Positions 35,390-44,071 of a stretch of DNA of 44,071 nt are shown here, piece after piece. Location: contig CACYHF010000017.1 of NCBI GenBank assembly GCA_902774155.1, positions 1 through 44,071 on the forward strand. The letters run 5' to 3'. The notes under the pieces are model-generated. The model did no database searches, was not told the origin of the DNA, and saw only the letters and a program-made list of their open reading frames with translations. A program made the position numbers and the translations under genes. This DNA is from an uncultured Bacteroidia bacterium (GTDB taxonomy: Bacteria; Bacteroidota; Bacteroidia; Bacteroidales; UBA932). The number at the start of each line of letters is the position of its first letter. Position 1 is the first letter of the stretch.

Positions 35390-36479
35390 GGATTTGGCGG
35401 GTGGATTTTGTGACCCGGACGCTGTGGTCGATGCAATAGGGGATTACCGCCAGCACATGGTGGGGGTCATTTTCGCTTTTCAGGAGTGGCACGAAGGGTT
35501 TCTCATCGGTCGGAATGTGGTGGTCCGTAAACCAGTCCTGCATCTTCTTGCGGCCCGGCGCGCCCAGCGGCCGGATCCAGTCGCCGCTTTCCCATCGGCC
35601 TTCCACCACGGCCCCCGCTTTATCAGCATCCAGAATGAGCACCCCCTCCGGCTGCTTCACCGGCTGCGTCCCGTCCCACGCTTCCTCTGTCACCTCGAAC
35701 TCTTTCTCGGAGGGAGTGTTGTCCTCAGAACCTTTGGCCACCCTCGGCCGAATTAGAGGGAGGGGCCCGCCGGCGGAGCCGGTGGGAGGGACGAGGAGCG
35801 AAGCGACGAAGGGTTCTGAGGACAATACTCCTGCAGAGATTTCTTCGGCAAAGCGTTCCATGTCACGGTTCAGGGTCTGGACAAAAGAGGGATTGATTTC
35901 CCGGAAGACGGGGAAGACCAGGTTCCGGATCTTGTTGCGCTTGAAGTCATTGGAGGCATTGCTGCTGTCTTCGCGCCAGGTGAGCCCGTGCTCCCGGGCG
36001 AAAGCCTCGATGTCTTCCCGGGTCATGCCCAGCAACGGCCGCAGCAGGGAGATGTGGGCAAAATCGGGATCCGGCAGAAAACCGGAGGCCTTCATCCCCA
36101 CGATGCCCCGGAGTCCTGTTCCCCGCAACAAGTTGAGAATGAGCGTCTCGGCATTGTCATTGGCATTGTGCGCAACCGCCACGGCCGAATAGCCGAATTT
36201 CTGGCACAACTGCCCGAACCAATGATAACGCAGCTGCCGCGCCGCCATTTCCACGGAAATCCCCTGAGCCGATGCAAACGCCTGCGTTTCAAATTGTTTC
36301 ACATGAATTGGAATACCCCTGGCCGATGCCCACGCGCGCACGAACGCTTCATCGGCATCGCTTTCGGCCCCGCGCAGCCCGAAGTTGCAGTGGGCAATGG
36401 CGAAAGGCCCGCCTTCCAGACGGACCTTTTCTGCGAGGCACATGGAATCAACCCCTCCGCTGACAGCAACCAGGAGCAT
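35364..36479 (-). CDS. tilS: tRNA(Ile) lysidine synthase TilS with a 40-residue repeat-derived insertion
   Basis: A 371-residue TilS that modifies C34 of tRNA-Ile(CAU) to lysidine. The ATP pyrophosphatase loop SGGVDS is at residues 7-12, then [37 protein letters not shown] and [10 protein letters not shown]; the C-terminal domain has [19 protein letters not shown]. The N-terminus is short, starting almost at the P-loop. Residues 217-256 ([11 protein letters not shown] to EDNTP) do not belong to the family: they are encoded by a 119-base palindromic element inserted in frame between the two domains. Five bases separate the start from the DUF3078 stop. Confidence 0.9.
   Translation of the reverse strand: MLLVAVSGGVDSMCLAEKVRLEGGPFAIAHCNFGLRGAESDADEAFVRAWASARGIPIHVKQFETQAFASAQGISVEMAARQLRYHWFGQLCQKFGYSAVAVAHNANDNAETLILNLLRGTGLRGIVGMKASGFLPDPDFAHISLLRPLLGMTREDIEAFAREHGLTWREDSSNASNDFKRNKIRNLVFPVFREINPSFVQTLNRDMERFAEEISAGVLSSEPFVASLLVPPTGSAGGPLPLIRPRVAKGSEDNTPSEKEFEVTEEAWDGTQPVKQPEGVLILDADKAGAVVEGRWESGDWIRPLGAPGRKKMQDWFTDHHIPTDEKPFVPLLKSENDPHHVLAVIPYCIDHSVRVTKSTRQILRISTKNS
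35713..35831. repeat. 119-bp palindromic repeat inserted in tilS
   Basis: Ends are inverted copies: GGAGTGTTGTCCTCAGAACC (35713-35732) and, read on the other strand from 35831, the same 20 bases with one change. Inside are GAGGGAGGGGCCCGCC and GGCGGAGCCGGTGGGAGGGA, a second GC-rich palindrome. Translated, it gives SSEPFVAS and [11 protein letters not shown], sequence seen as a dispersed intergenic repeat in Bacteroidales-like genomes (from memory). It keeps the tilS frame open. Confidence 0.75.
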
Positions 36480-36484
36480 CTTCC

Positions 36485-37528
36485 TTACATTTTCTTGGAG
36501 ATGGAATAAGTGAATCCGAATTCCAGAAACTCTTTGAACTGCACGCCTTTACCCTGTCTCCCATCTTCTTTGGTGAGGGTGACCCTGGGGTCATAAATGA
36601 GGTTGGTGGACAAGGTGAGGGCAAAGAACTTGCGCAGCTTCCAGAACACCTTGTTGTCCCAGGTCATGCGGGGTTCCATCTTGGGGGTGAGGTAATTGTA
36701 GAAGGCGGTAAACTGGGTGGAATAGGAAAAGTTGTCGTTGATGACCCACGCCATATCAATCTTGAGCTGGGTACCGAATTCAAAGCGGAAGGAGTTGTAG
36801 TTCTCTCCAACCGTGGGGTCCAGATCCGGATTCTTCAGATCCATACCATAGGTTTTCCGCAGTTCCGGGATGGTCACAACGACACCGCCGCCGGACAGGG
36901 GCGCCAGGTTCAGGGAGAACCAGGGAGCCGGCGTCCACAAGGCACCGATACCCAGATTAAGATAAGCGGGGGAGAGGTGACCGGATTTCAGGACCCGGGC
37001 ATTCCGCCAGTCTTTCCGGGTGGGTTCGATGACATTTCCTTCTGCGTCCGTGGTGGTGGCCGGCGTCTTGTAAGTGTAATTGTTGCCGAACTGGTTCTTG
37101 AAATCAAGACTGGCCGAATAGGACAGGTTTTTCACCGGGGTCTGATAGCCCCACTTGGATTCAAAATAAATCCGGTCCTTATTGGTCTGGAGAATGGGTT
37201 TGTCGGCGCTCCAGAGAAAACCGTAATCAAATTGCAGACGGGTGGTTCCCTGCGTCTTCCCTTTTTCAAAATGGGCGCGGGCATCCACATTGGCGGCCAG
37301 GGACACATTATTGTAACCGCCTGCCGCCCACTGGCTCAGGTAGGTTTGGCCGAAATTGATATTGGTGTGGATGGAATTGGTCCAATACCTGGGCTTTTCC
37401 ACTACCTCGGGCTTGTCTTCCGCCGCACTGAGCGCCGCAGCTGCCGCAGCCGCAGCTTCCTGCGTATTCTGTGCTTGCGCGAAGAGGGTTACGGCCGCCA
37501 GGCCAAGGCTTAACAGGATTCTTTTCAT
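36485..37528 (-). CDS. DUF3078 outer-membrane-like protein
   Basis: A 347-residue protein with a signal peptide (MKRILLSLGLAAVTLFAQAQ), an Ala-rich stretch (residues 24-36) and then a beta-rich domain of DUF3078: NSIHTNINFGQTYLSQWAAGG, FDYGFLWSADKPILQTNKD, YSASLDFKNQFG, and a last strand FLEFGFTYSISKKM. It probably forms an outer-membrane beta-barrel; no function is known. The ATG at 37528 begins the signal peptide, two bases after the proS stop codon position; longer frames read antisense of proS and are rejected. Confidence 0.85.
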   Translation of the reverse strand: MKRILLSLGLAAVTLFAQAQNTQEAAAAAAAALSAAEDKPEVVEKPRYWTNSIHTNINFGQTYLSQWAAGGYNNVSLAANVDARAHFEKGKTQGTTRLQFDYGFLWSADKPILQTNKDRIYFESKWGYQTPVKNLSYSASLDFKNQFGNNYTYKTPATTTDAEGNVIEPTRKDWRNARVLKSGHLSPAYLNLGIGALWTPAPWFSLNLAPLSGGGVVVTIPELRKTYGMDLKNPDLDPTVGENYNSFRFEFGTQLKIDMAWVINDNFSYSTQFTAFYNYLTPKMEPRMTWDNKVFWKLRKFFALTLSTNLIYDPRVTLTKEDGRQGKGVQFKEFLEFGFTYSISKKM

Positions 37529-37529
37529 G

Positions 37530-39008
37530 TTAGTAGCTTCTAGCAAATAGTACCCGCTGGTGGGAAGGCTTGCCGGTGTAGATGCACTTGCCTTCTTCCA
37601 TGCAAACGGCGCTGTCCACGGGGATGCACCGGATGGTGGCTTTGGTCTCTTCCTGGATCTTGGCTTCTGTTTCGGCCGTGCCGTCCCAGTGGCAAAGCAG
37701 GAGACCGCCTTTCTCAATCTCTACCTTGAAATCTTCCCAGGTGTCCACCTTGCGGATGGAAGCATCGCGGAAAGCCAAGGCCTTGTTGTAAATGTTCTGC
37801 TGGATATCGTCCAAAAGGCCGATAATACGGTCTTCCAGGCCTTCCAGGGGTTCGGAAATCTTTTCCAGGGTGTCGCGGCGGGCCACCTCTACGGTGCCGT
37901 TCTGGAGGTCGCGCGGGCCCATGGCCAGGCGCACCGGAACGCCCTTGAGCTCCCATTCTGCAAATTTGAAGCCGGGACGCAGGGTGTCGCGGTCGTCGAT
38001 CTCTACGCTGTGGCCCTTGGCTTCCAGAGCCTTCTTGACTTCGTACATTTTATCCAACACGGCATTGTGCTCTTCCTCGCTCTTGTAGATGGGAACCATC
38101 ACCACCTGGATGGGGGCCAGGGCAGGAGGGAGTACCAGGCCGTTGTCGTCGCCGTGGGCCATGATGAGCGCGCCCATCAGACGGGTGCTGACGCCCCAGG
38201 AAGTGGCCCAGACATAGTCCAGCTTGCCTTCCTGGTTGGTGAAGGTGACGTCGAAGCTCTTGGCGAAATTCTGGCCCAGGAAATGGGAAGTACCGGCCTG
38301 CAGGGCCTTTCCGTCCTGCATGAGGGCCTCGATGGTCATGGTGTCCAGGGCGCCGGCAAAACGTTCGCCGGGGCTCTTGTGACCCACCACCACGGGCAGG
38401 GCCATCACCTCACGGGCAAAACGGGCATACACGTTCACCATCTGCTCCTTGCGGGCTTCGGCCTCCTGGGCGGTGGCGTGAGCGGTATGGCCTTCCTGCC
38501 ACAGGAATTCGGCCGTGCGCAGGAACAGGCGGGTACGCATTTCCCAGCGCACCACGTTGCACCATTGGTTGCACAGGATGGGGAGGTCCCGCCAGCTGTG
38601 TACCCAGTTCTTGTAGGTATTCCAGATGATGGTTTCCGAGGTGGGACGAACGATGAGTTCCTCTTCCAGTTTGGCGTCCGGATCCACCACGATACCGTTG
38701 CCGTCCGGCGCATTCATGAGCCGGTGATGGGTGACTACGGCGCATTCCTTGGCAAAACCGGCCACGTGCTCCGCCTCCCGGCTGAAGAAACTCTTGGGGA
38801 TGAACAGCGGGAAATAGGCGTTCTTCACACCGGTTTCCTTAAACATCCCGTCCAGGATGTGCTGCATCTTTTCCCAGATGGCATAGCCATAGGGCTTGAT
38901 CACCATGCAGCCGCGCACCGCGGACTGCTCTGCCAGATCGGCCTTTACAACCAGGTCGTTGTACCACTGGGAGTAATTGTCGGAGCGTTTTGTTACCTCT
39001 TTAGCCAT
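37530..39008 (-). CDS. proS: Prolyl-tRNA synthetase, short eukaryote/archaea-like type
   Basis: A 492-residue class II synthetase charging tRNA-Pro. Marks: [42 protein letters not shown], motif 2 [16 protein letters not shown], and motif 3 region [15 protein letters not shown]. The C-terminal domain ends in the conserved Tyr. It lacks the editing insertion of the long bacterial form, as usual in Bacteroidota. Head of the proS-DUF3078-tilS unit. A candidate promoter lies at 39115-39122, giving a leader of about 100 bases. Confidence 0.95.
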   Translation of the reverse strand: MAKEVTKRSDNYSQWYNDLVVKADLAEQSAVRGCMVIKPYGYAIWEKMQHILDGMFKETGVKNAYFPLFIPKSFFSREAEHVAGFAKECAVVTHHRLMNAPDGNGIVVDPDAKLEEELIVRPTSETIIWNTYKNWVHSWRDLPILCNQWCNVVRWEMRTRLFLRTAEFLWQEGHTAHATAQEAEARKEQMVNVYARFAREVMALPVVVGHKSPGERFAGALDTMTIEALMQDGKALQAGTSHFLGQNFAKSFDVTFTNQEGKLDYVWATSWGVSTRLMGALIMAHGDDNGLVLPPALAPIQVVMVPIYKSEEEHNAVLDKMYEVKKALEAKGHSVEIDDRDTLRPGFKFAEWELKGVPVRLAMGPRDLQNGTVEVARRDTLEKISEPLEGLEDRIIGLLDDIQQNIYNKALAFRDASIRKVDTWEDFKVEIEKGGLLLCHWDGTAETEAKIQEETKATIRCIPVDSAVCMEEGKCIYTGKPSHQRVLFARSY

Positions 39009-39015
39009 ACGTGTA

Positions 39016-39047
39016 TTTGCTTTTTTTCGTTTTTGTGCGTAATATTG
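39016..39047 (+). promoter_or_regulatory. Promoter of the lipoprotein-porin unit
   Basis: TTTG (39016-39019), 20 bases, TAATATTG (39040-39047). The arrangement is identical to that of rpiB. It predicts a leader of about 100 bases that runs opposite to the predicted proS leader. Confidence 0.55.
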
Positions 39048-39114
39048 TCTGTTGAAAGGGGATTAAAAGGTATAAAAATTGCAGAAATCCCTTTTTAACC
39101 CGGCGTTCCGGGCA

Positions 39115-39122
39115 CAAAGATA
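39115..39122 (-). promoter_or_regulatory. Proximal promoter box for proS
   Basis: TATCTTTG on the minus strand matches TAnnTTTG; no good TTTG box is found at the expected distance, so this is weaker than the other promoters. Confidence 0.4.
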
Positions 39123-39140
39123 CTTAATTTTATTGGATTA

Positions 39141-39148
39141 AAGGAGGT
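39141..39148 (+). promoter_or_regulatory. Perfect Shine-Dalgarno before the lipoprotein gene
   Basis: AAGGAGGT lies seven bases before the ATG at 39156. It is the strongest ribosome-binding match in the window; nearly all other genes lack one, as is normal for Bacteroidota. Confidence 0.7.
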
Positions 39149-39155
39149 ACTGACA

Positions 39156-40379
39156 ATGAAAAAGCGTTTTTTGGCCTATGCGGCTGCGGCCTTCGTCGCC
39201 CTGGGTTGCTCTTCCACGAGCCAGCTCCGGACACAGGTCTACGATGACGGTGTCTACTCCCGTCCTACTACTGTCACGGTTAAGGAAGTAGCCGTGACGG
39301 ATGCCGAAATGGATAATCTTCTGGCCGAGAGCAAAGGCTCACAGGCCTATATCATCAACAATCAGGGAGACACCCTGGTGGTCCCAGCAGGTAAGAAGGT
39401 TCTGTTCAATCCCGGCACAGAACTGGTGGTGGTGAATTCCCCGGTCTGGCTGTATGAGTATTCCTGGGCATTCCGCCCCTGGTATATGAGGAACTTCACT
39501 TCTTACTGGTACAGCCCCTGGTATTACAATGCCTGGTACCGCAATTATTACGGCTGGCATTGGGATCCCTGGTACTGGGATTATTGGGACTATTGGTATG
39601 GTCCCACGCCTTATTCGCCCTGGTACCGTTCGGCCGCCTGGTCTTTCTGGTACGACCCGTTCTATCACTCGCCCTGGTATCCTCACCATGGCCCTTACGG
39701 CTACTATGCCCCTTATTATTACGGCGGGGGTGGCGGTCTGCCGGGCGGTTACGTTGTTAACAAGAAGGTCCCTTACGCCGGCAGCTCCCGGGCGCTGGGC
39801 GGTTCGTCCCGCTCCGGACGCAGCATTATGTCCAACCGGTATGCGGGCAGCCGCAACGCTTCGTCGGCCGCCAATTCTTCTTCGGCCCGCCGTTCAGGTG
39901 TAACCACACGCCGTGCCTCCGGCGGCTCCTCCGGTGTCACATCCCGTTCGGGCGTTACCTCTCGCTCTTCGGCCGTTACCCGTGCGCCGGCAACTGGCAG
40001 CAGCGGTGTCAGCCGTTCCTCCGGCAGCACTACGCGTTCCAGCGGCGGTGGCGTGAGTCGTTCTTCCGGCAGTTCCACTACCCGCTCCAGCGGCGGTGTG
40101 AGCCGTTCTTCCGGTAGTTCCAATTACCGGTCTTCTTCCAGCGGTAGCGTGAACCGTTCCAGCGGCAGTGGCGCAAGCCGTTCTTCCGAAAGCTATTCCC
40201 GCTCCTCCGGCAGCACCACCCGTTCTTCCGGTGGCGGATATTCCGGCGGTTCCACCGTTCGTTCATCTGGCGGCGGGTATTCCGGCGGCGGTGGCGGCGG
40301 ATATTCCGGTGGCGGTGGTTCCCGTTCTTCCGGCGGCGGTGGTGGCGGCAGTTCCCGCTCTTCCGGCGGTCGCCGATAA
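39156..40379 (+). CDS. Lipoprotein with W/Y-rich core and long G/S/R-rich tail
   Basis: A 407-residue protein of unknown function. A lipoprotein signal (MKKRFLAYAAAAFVALGC, lipid Cys18) is followed by a folded part of about 80 residues (EVAVTDAEMDNLLAESKGSQ, VPAGKKVLFN), a stretch of about 90 residues dominated by Trp, Tyr and Pro (YWYSPWYYNAWYRNYYGW), and a tail of about 180 residues of repeated RSSG, GGGYSGG and TTRSS units. The tail has almost no acidic residues and should be disordered and strongly basic. It probably sits in the outer membrane. The ATG has a perfect Shine-Dalgarno, suggesting high expression. The porin gene follows after 21 bases. Confidence 0.8.
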   Translation: MKKRFLAYAAAAFVALGCSSTSQLRTQVYDDGVYSRPTTVTVKEVAVTDAEMDNLLAESKGSQAYIINNQGDTLVVPAGKKVLFNPGTELVVVNSPVWLYEYSWAFRPWYMRNFTSYWYSPWYYNAWYRNYYGWHWDPWYWDYWDYWYGPTPYSPWYRSAAWSFWYDPFYHSPWYPHHGPYGYYAPYYYGGGGGLPGGYVVNKKVPYAGSSRALGGSSRSGRSIMSNRYAGSRNASSAANSSSARRSGVTTRRASGGSSGVTSRSGVTSRSSAVTRAPATGSSGVSRSSGSTTRSSGGGVSRSSGSSTTRSSGGVSRSSGSSNYRSSSSGSVNRSSGSGASRSSESYSRSSGSTTRSSGGGYSGGSTVRSSGGGYSGGGGGGYSGGGGSRSSGGGGGGSSRSSGGRR

Positions 40380-40400
40380 CCCTACAAATCGAAAGCAACT

Positions 40401-42080
40401 ATGAAAAGGATATTGACGTTCATCGTGGCGGCGGTCGTACCGCTTGCCCTGTCTGCCCAAGACTGGCAGGATGCCCGTTATTTTACGGAGAATAATTATC
40501 TGGGTACCGCCCGTACCCTGGGTATGGGCAATGCCGTAACCGCTATCGGCGGAGACCCTGGTGCCGTCGGTTTCAATCCGGCCGGATCGGCCGTGGCCGG
40601 CTATTCCCAGATCGTCATCAGTCCCGGTTTCACCTTGTCCACCACACGGGCTGCCGGTGTTTTTTCGCCGGGCCTTGCCAGTGGTACGGGAACAGGAGAC
40701 GTTGTGAATACCCAATACGGACGTTTTGCGCTTCCTAATTTTGGCGTAATCTTCACCCTGAACAACGGCCGTCGTTCCGGTTGGAAGCGAAGCTCTTTCG
40801 GCCTGATGGTCAACTCAACCAACAATTACACAGACAGGATAGTGGGTGCCGGTGTCAACGATGACAACTCTTATGCGGCATCGCTGGCCACTTCGGCCGA
40901 AGGATATACGGAATCGGTGCTGGGCTCCGAGAGCTGGTGGTACGATGGCAGTGATCTTTCCCATATGCCCAAGTGGATTGATATGGCCGGCTATCGCAGC
41001 GGTATGTTCAACGGAATTCCCGGAGGAGGCAACCGCTACCAGGCGGTGACGGAGGTGCGTGACGCTGCCGGCAACTGCTGGTTGGCCGCTCCGCTCTTCC
41101 AGAAGTACGGACAGCAGACCACCGGCAGCAAGTATGACATCCTGTTCAACTGGGCGGCCAATTACAATGATATCTTCTACGTGGGCGTGAACGTGGGTGT
41201 CACCACGGTCCTGTATGGCATGACGGAATATTTCCAGGAAATGCCGGAGAATCCGGACGATTTCCCGGATATCGTCTATACGGATGGAACGGTGGCCCGT
41301 TTCAATTCCCTCCAGATGAAGCACAATTACTCCTTGCGCGGAGCGGGTGCTTATGTTAAGGTTGGCGTGCTGTGGCGTCCCGTAGGCGGTCTCCGTCTGG
41401 CAGCCGCTTTCCAGTCGCCCACGCTTATGAGCTTTACCGCCCGGCAGGCCTATGCCGGAGAGGTGCTGCTCACGGGAAAATCCATCAACCCGTCCACTAC
41501 ACCGGAAGACTCCTGGAGCTATGGCATGACACAGCCTCTGCGCCTGAATGCCGGTGTCGCGTATAGCTTCGGCCAGGTGGCCGTCCTAAGCGCAGATTAT
41601 GAAATGGTGAATTACGGATCCATCCGTTACCGCGGAGTGGGATCCGGCTCTACGCCCGGCTATCTGGAAGATGCCAATCTGGACATCAAGGATGCATTAG
41701 GCTTTGCGCATCAGTTACGTGTGGGTGCAGAAGTGAAGCCCATTCCTGCCCTGTCCATCCGTGCCGGATACAACCTGACCAGTTATGGACAGAAGAACTG
41801 GCTGGAGGCAGACTGGTCCCTGACACCGCTTACTCCGCAGGAGAAATGGTCCCTGGTCAAGCATAGCGCCTCTCTGGGTGTGGGTTATTCGTTCGGCTCC
41901 TTCTTCCTGGATGCTGCCGCCCGCGTACGGTTCTCGCCCACGGAATACATCGTCCCTTATCAGTATTATACCTACCAGACGTTCACGGACAAGCATCCGG
42001 ACACCAGCGTCATCACGCCGGAAATCGCCTTCCAGAGCAGGTTCGTGGATATAATCCTGACGGCCGGCTGGCGTTTTTAG
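40401..42080 (+). CDS. Outer-membrane transport protein, OmpP1/FadL/TodX-like
   Basis: A 559-residue beta-barrel protein. Signal peptide to residue 20 (ALSAQ), then the family N-terminus YFTENNYLGTARTLGMGNAVTAIGGDPGAVGFNPAG, which in FadL-type channels forms the plug. Many amphipathic strands follow, and the last strand ends in Phe (LTAGWRF), the usual BAM recognition residue. Members take up hydrophobic molecules such as fatty acids; the substrate here is unknown. It follows the lipoprotein gene closely and likely shares its promoter. A terminator lies at 42142-42175. Confidence 0.85.
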   Translation: MKRILTFIVAAVVPLALSAQDWQDARYFTENNYLGTARTLGMGNAVTAIGGDPGAVGFNPAGSAVAGYSQIVISPGFTLSTTRAAGVFSPGLASGTGTGDVVNTQYGRFALPNFGVIFTLNNGRRSGWKRSSFGLMVNSTNNYTDRIVGAGVNDDNSYAASLATSAEGYTESVLGSESWWYDGSDLSHMPKWIDMAGYRSGMFNGIPGGGNRYQAVTEVRDAAGNCWLAAPLFQKYGQQTTGSKYDILFNWAANYNDIFYVGVNVGVTTVLYGMTEYFQEMPENPDDFPDIVYTDGTVARFNSLQMKHNYSLRGAGAYVKVGVLWRPVGGLRLAAAFQSPTLMSFTARQAYAGEVLLTGKSINPSTTPEDSWSYGMTQPLRLNAGVAYSFGQVAVLSADYEMVNYGSIRYRGVGSGSTPGYLEDANLDIKDALGFAHQLRVGAEVKPIPALSIRAGYNLTSYGQKNWLEADWSLTPLTPQEKWSLVKHSASLGVGYSFGSFFLDAAARVRFSPTEYIVPYQYYTYQTFTDKHPDTSVITPEIAFQSRFVDIILTAGWRF

Positions 42081-42090
42081 GACAATTAAT

Positions 42091-42130
42091 CTGCCATTTT
42101 GTCAGCAAAGGAAGGCTGGCACGAAGTTCG
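42091..42130 (+). promoter_or_regulatory. Possible activator site and sigma-54-like element upstream of dnaK
   Basis: CTGCCATTTTGTCAG (42091-42105) is an inverted repeat of CTGnCA half-sites. Twelve bases further, TGGCACGAAGTTCG (42117-42130) carries a perfect TGGCAC, the -24 type box of sigma-54 promoters, but the -12 GC is displaced (CG). No TAnnTTTG promoter is seen before dnaK. Confidence 0.35.
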
Positions 42131-42141
42131 ATAAAACAAAA

Positions 42142-42175
42142 GGCGTTGCCCCGCTGGGGGTGACGCCATTTTTTT
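42142..42175 (+). terminator. Intrinsic terminator between the porin gene and dnaK
   Basis: GGCGT and CCCC (42142-42152) pair with GGGG and ACGCC (about 42156-42167), followed by A and seven Ts. It ends the porin transcript, yet it lies downstream of the promoter-like element at 42117-42130. Confidence 0.75.
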
Positions 42176-42203
42176 AACGCTAACAATTTAAAAAGGAAAT
42201 ACT

Positions 42204-44071
42204 ATGGGAAAGATTATCGGCATCGACTTGGGAACCACTAATTCCTGCGTCGCAGTGATGGAAGGCAATCAGCCTACTGTCATCATCAACAACGAGGGGC
42301 AGCGCACCACCCCTTCCGTGGTTGCTTTCACGGACGGCGGCGAGCGCAAGATCGGCTCTCCGGCCAAGCGCCAGGCCATCACCAACCCCAACAACACTGT
42401 GTTCTCTATCAAGCGTTTCATGGGTGAAACCTATGACCAGGTACTCACGGAAGTGAATCGCGTCCCTTACAAGGTGGTCCGTGGTGAAAACAACACCCCG
42501 CGCGTGGATATCAGCGGTAAGCTGTATACGCCTCAGGAGATTTCGGCCATGATTCTCCAGAAGATGAAAAAGACGGCCGAAGAGTATCTGCGTCAGGAAG
42601 TGACGGAGGCTGTGATCACCGTTCCCGCCTACTTCTCCGACTCTCAGCGTCAGGCCACCAAGGAAGCCGGCCGCATCGCGGGCCTGGACGTGAAACGTAT
42701 CATCAATGAACCCACCGCTGCAGCCCTGGCCTATGGTCTGGACAAGAAGGAAAAGGATATGAAAGTGGCCGTGTATGACCTGGGTGGCGGCACCTTCGAT
42801 ATCTCCATCCTCCAGCTGGGCGACGGCGTGTTCGAGGTCCTCTCCACCAACGGCGACACCCACCTGGGCGGCGACGACTTCGACCAGGTAATCATCGACT
42901 GGCTGGCCTCCGAATTCGCGGCCGAGAACAGCGGGATCGACCTCAAGAAAGACCCGATGGCCCTCCAGCGTCTGAAGGAAGCCGCCGAAAAGGCCAAGAT
43001 CGAGCTCTCCAGCCAGACTTCCACGGAAATCAACCTTCCGTACATCATGCCGGTGGACGGCGTGCCCAAGCACCTGGTGAAGACCCTCACCCGTGCCAAG
43101 TTCGAGCAGTTGTCCGACGCCCTGTTCCAGCGCAGCATCGCCCCTTGCCGCAAGGCTTTGGAAGATGCTCACCTGAAGCCCTCCGACATTGACGAAGTCC
43201 TGCTGGTAGGTGGTTCCACCCGTATCCCTTACGTACAGGAACTGGTGAAGAACTTCTTCGGCAAGGAACCCAACAAGAGCGTGAACCCCGACGAAGTGGT
43301 TGCCATCGGCGCTTCCATCCAGGGCGGTGTGCTGGCAGGTGACGTGAAGGATGTCCTCCTGCTGGATGTGACCCCGCTGAGCCTGGGTATCGAGACCCTG
43401 GGCGGCGTGATGACCAAGCTCATCGAGTCCAACACCACCATCCCGGCCAAGAAGAGCCAGATCTTCTCTACGGCGGCCGATAATCAGCCCGGTGTGGAAA
43501 TCCGCGTGCTGCAGGGCGAACGCCCCATGGCCAAGGACAACAAGCAGATCGGCATCTTCCACCTGGACGGCATTGCTCCGGCACCCCGTGGCGTGCCTCA
43601 GATCGAAGTAACCTTCGACATCGACGCCAACGGCATCCTGAACGTGAGTGCTGTGGATAAGGCCACCGGCAAGGAACAGCACATCCGCATCGAGGCCTCC
43701 AGCGGCCTGTCCGACGCAGAAATCCAGCGCATGCGGGACGAAGCCAAGGCCAACGAAGCCGCCGATAAAGCCGAGAAGGAGCGCATCGACAAGATCAACA
43801 ACGCCGACGCCCTCACCTTCCAGGCCGAAAAATTCCTGAAGGAGAACGGCGACAAAGTGCCCGCCGACATCAAGGGCGAGGTAGAGAGCAACTGCAACCT
43901 CCTGAAGGAAGCCGTAAAGGCCCAGAACCTGGCCGATATCGACCGCTACTCCGAGGCCCTGAACAAAGCCTTCGAGAAGATGTACCAGGCTGGCCAGCAG
44001 GCCCAGGGCGGCCCTCAAGGCCCGTTCCAGGGTGGTCCCCAGGGCCCGTTCAACGGCGGCCCTCAGGGTCC
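42204..44071 (+). CDS. dnaK: Molecular chaperone DnaK (Hsp70), 3' end outside the window
   Basis: The first 622 codons of DnaK; the frame is open at the right edge. Nucleotide-binding domain: [57 protein letters not shown] and [11 protein letters not shown]. Linker [15 protein letters not shown], then the substrate-binding domain and the helical lid. The end becomes GGPQGPF repeats, the flexible Gly/Pro-rich tail common to this family. ATP-dependent folding of nascent and stressed proteins with DnaJ and GrpE, neither of which is in the window. Codon use is strongly biased, as expected for an abundant protein. Confidence 0.96.
   Translation, partial: MGKIIGIDLGTTNSCVAVMEGNQPTVIINNEGQRTTPSVVAFTDGGERKIGSPAKRQAITNPNNTVFSIKRFMGETYDQVLTEVNRVPYKVVRGENNTPRVDISGKLYTPQEISAMILQKMKKTAEEYLRQEVTEAVITVPAYFSDSQRQATKEAGRIAGLDVKRIINEPTAAALAYGLDKKEKDMKVAVYDLGGGTFDISILQLGDGVFEVLSTNGDTHLGGDDFDQVIIDWLASEFAAENSGIDLKKDPMALQRLKEAAEKAKIELSSQTSTEINLPYIMPVDGVPKHLVKTLTRAKFEQLSDALFQRSIAPCRKALEDAHLKPSDIDEVLLVGGSTRIPYVQELVKNFFGKEPNKSVNPDEVVAIGASIQGGVLAGDVKDVLLLDVTPLSLGIETLGGVMTKLIESNTTIPAKKSQIFSTAADNQPGVEIRVLQGERPMAKDNKQIGIFHLDGIAPAPRGVPQIEVTFDIDANGILNVSAVDKATGKEQHIRIEASSGLSDAEIQRMRDEAKANEAADKAEKERIDKINNADALTFQAEKFLKENGDKVPADIKGEVESNCNLLKEAVKAQNLADIDRYSEALNKAFEKMYQAGQQAQGGPQGPFQGGPQGPFNGGPQG

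Overview
The window looks like a chromosomal segment of a GC-rich member of the Bacteroidota, probably Bacteroidales. The main evidence is the promoter type: about ten intergenic regions carry a TTTG (or GTTG/CTTG) box, a 19-20 base spacer and a TAnnTTTG box, the Bacteroidota sigma-factor signature, and most genes lack a clear Shine-Dalgarno. A GH106-type rhamnosidase fragment, a DUF3078 protein, a WbqC-like protein and an OmpP1/FadL porin fit the same group. Genus cannot be told from this sequence.

Layout. 1-1103: frameshifted end of a GH106 glycosidase. 1104-1600: palindrome-rich non-coding DNA, a 106-bp structured repeat (copy A) and tRNA-Ser(CGA). 1606-3929 (minus): a small membrane protein, then a murein-peptide pair (dipeptide epimerase, NlpC/P60 hydrolase). 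4014-8171 (plus): rpiB-truB, then rpsO-pnp. 8218-14512 (minus): rimP-nusA-infB-tmk-doxX-like. 14677-26271 (minus): an almost continuous purine operon purE-purL-purC-purF-purM-purN-purH-purD-folD. 26440-28683 (plus): a second, different purC and purB; purA (minus) meets purB tail to tail. With these, all steps from PRPP to AMP are represented except purK. 29952-30514: 563 bp of non-coding DNA full of direct and inverted repeats, ending in copy B of the 106-bp repeat. 30515-35308 (minus): gpmI-lpxD-lpxC-lpxA-wbqC-like (lipid A start and glycolysis). 35364-39008 (minus): proS-DUF3078-tilS. 39156-42080 (plus): an odd W/Y- and G/S/R-rich lipoprotein and an outer-membrane porin. 42204-end: dnaK, cut by the window edge.

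Points that stand out: (1) a 106-bp element present twice, with identical length, a hairpin at identical offset and compensatory changes in the stem; (2) a strongly over-used heptamer GGCCGAT, about 65 hits by hand count over both strands; (3) several universally conserved genes carry internal losses (rpsO about 8 residues in frame, pnp and infB about 50 bases with frameshift, purF without its nucleophilic Cys), which may be real decay or a consensus/assembly problem; (4) two unrelated-looking PurC enzymes beside an amidase-dead-looking PurF; (5) a 120-base palindromic repeat inserted in frame inside tilS, and another dispersed repeat forming the end of purM; (6) a terminator placed directly downstream of the rimP promoter; (7) a perfectly symmetric bidirectional promoter at 3935-3990.
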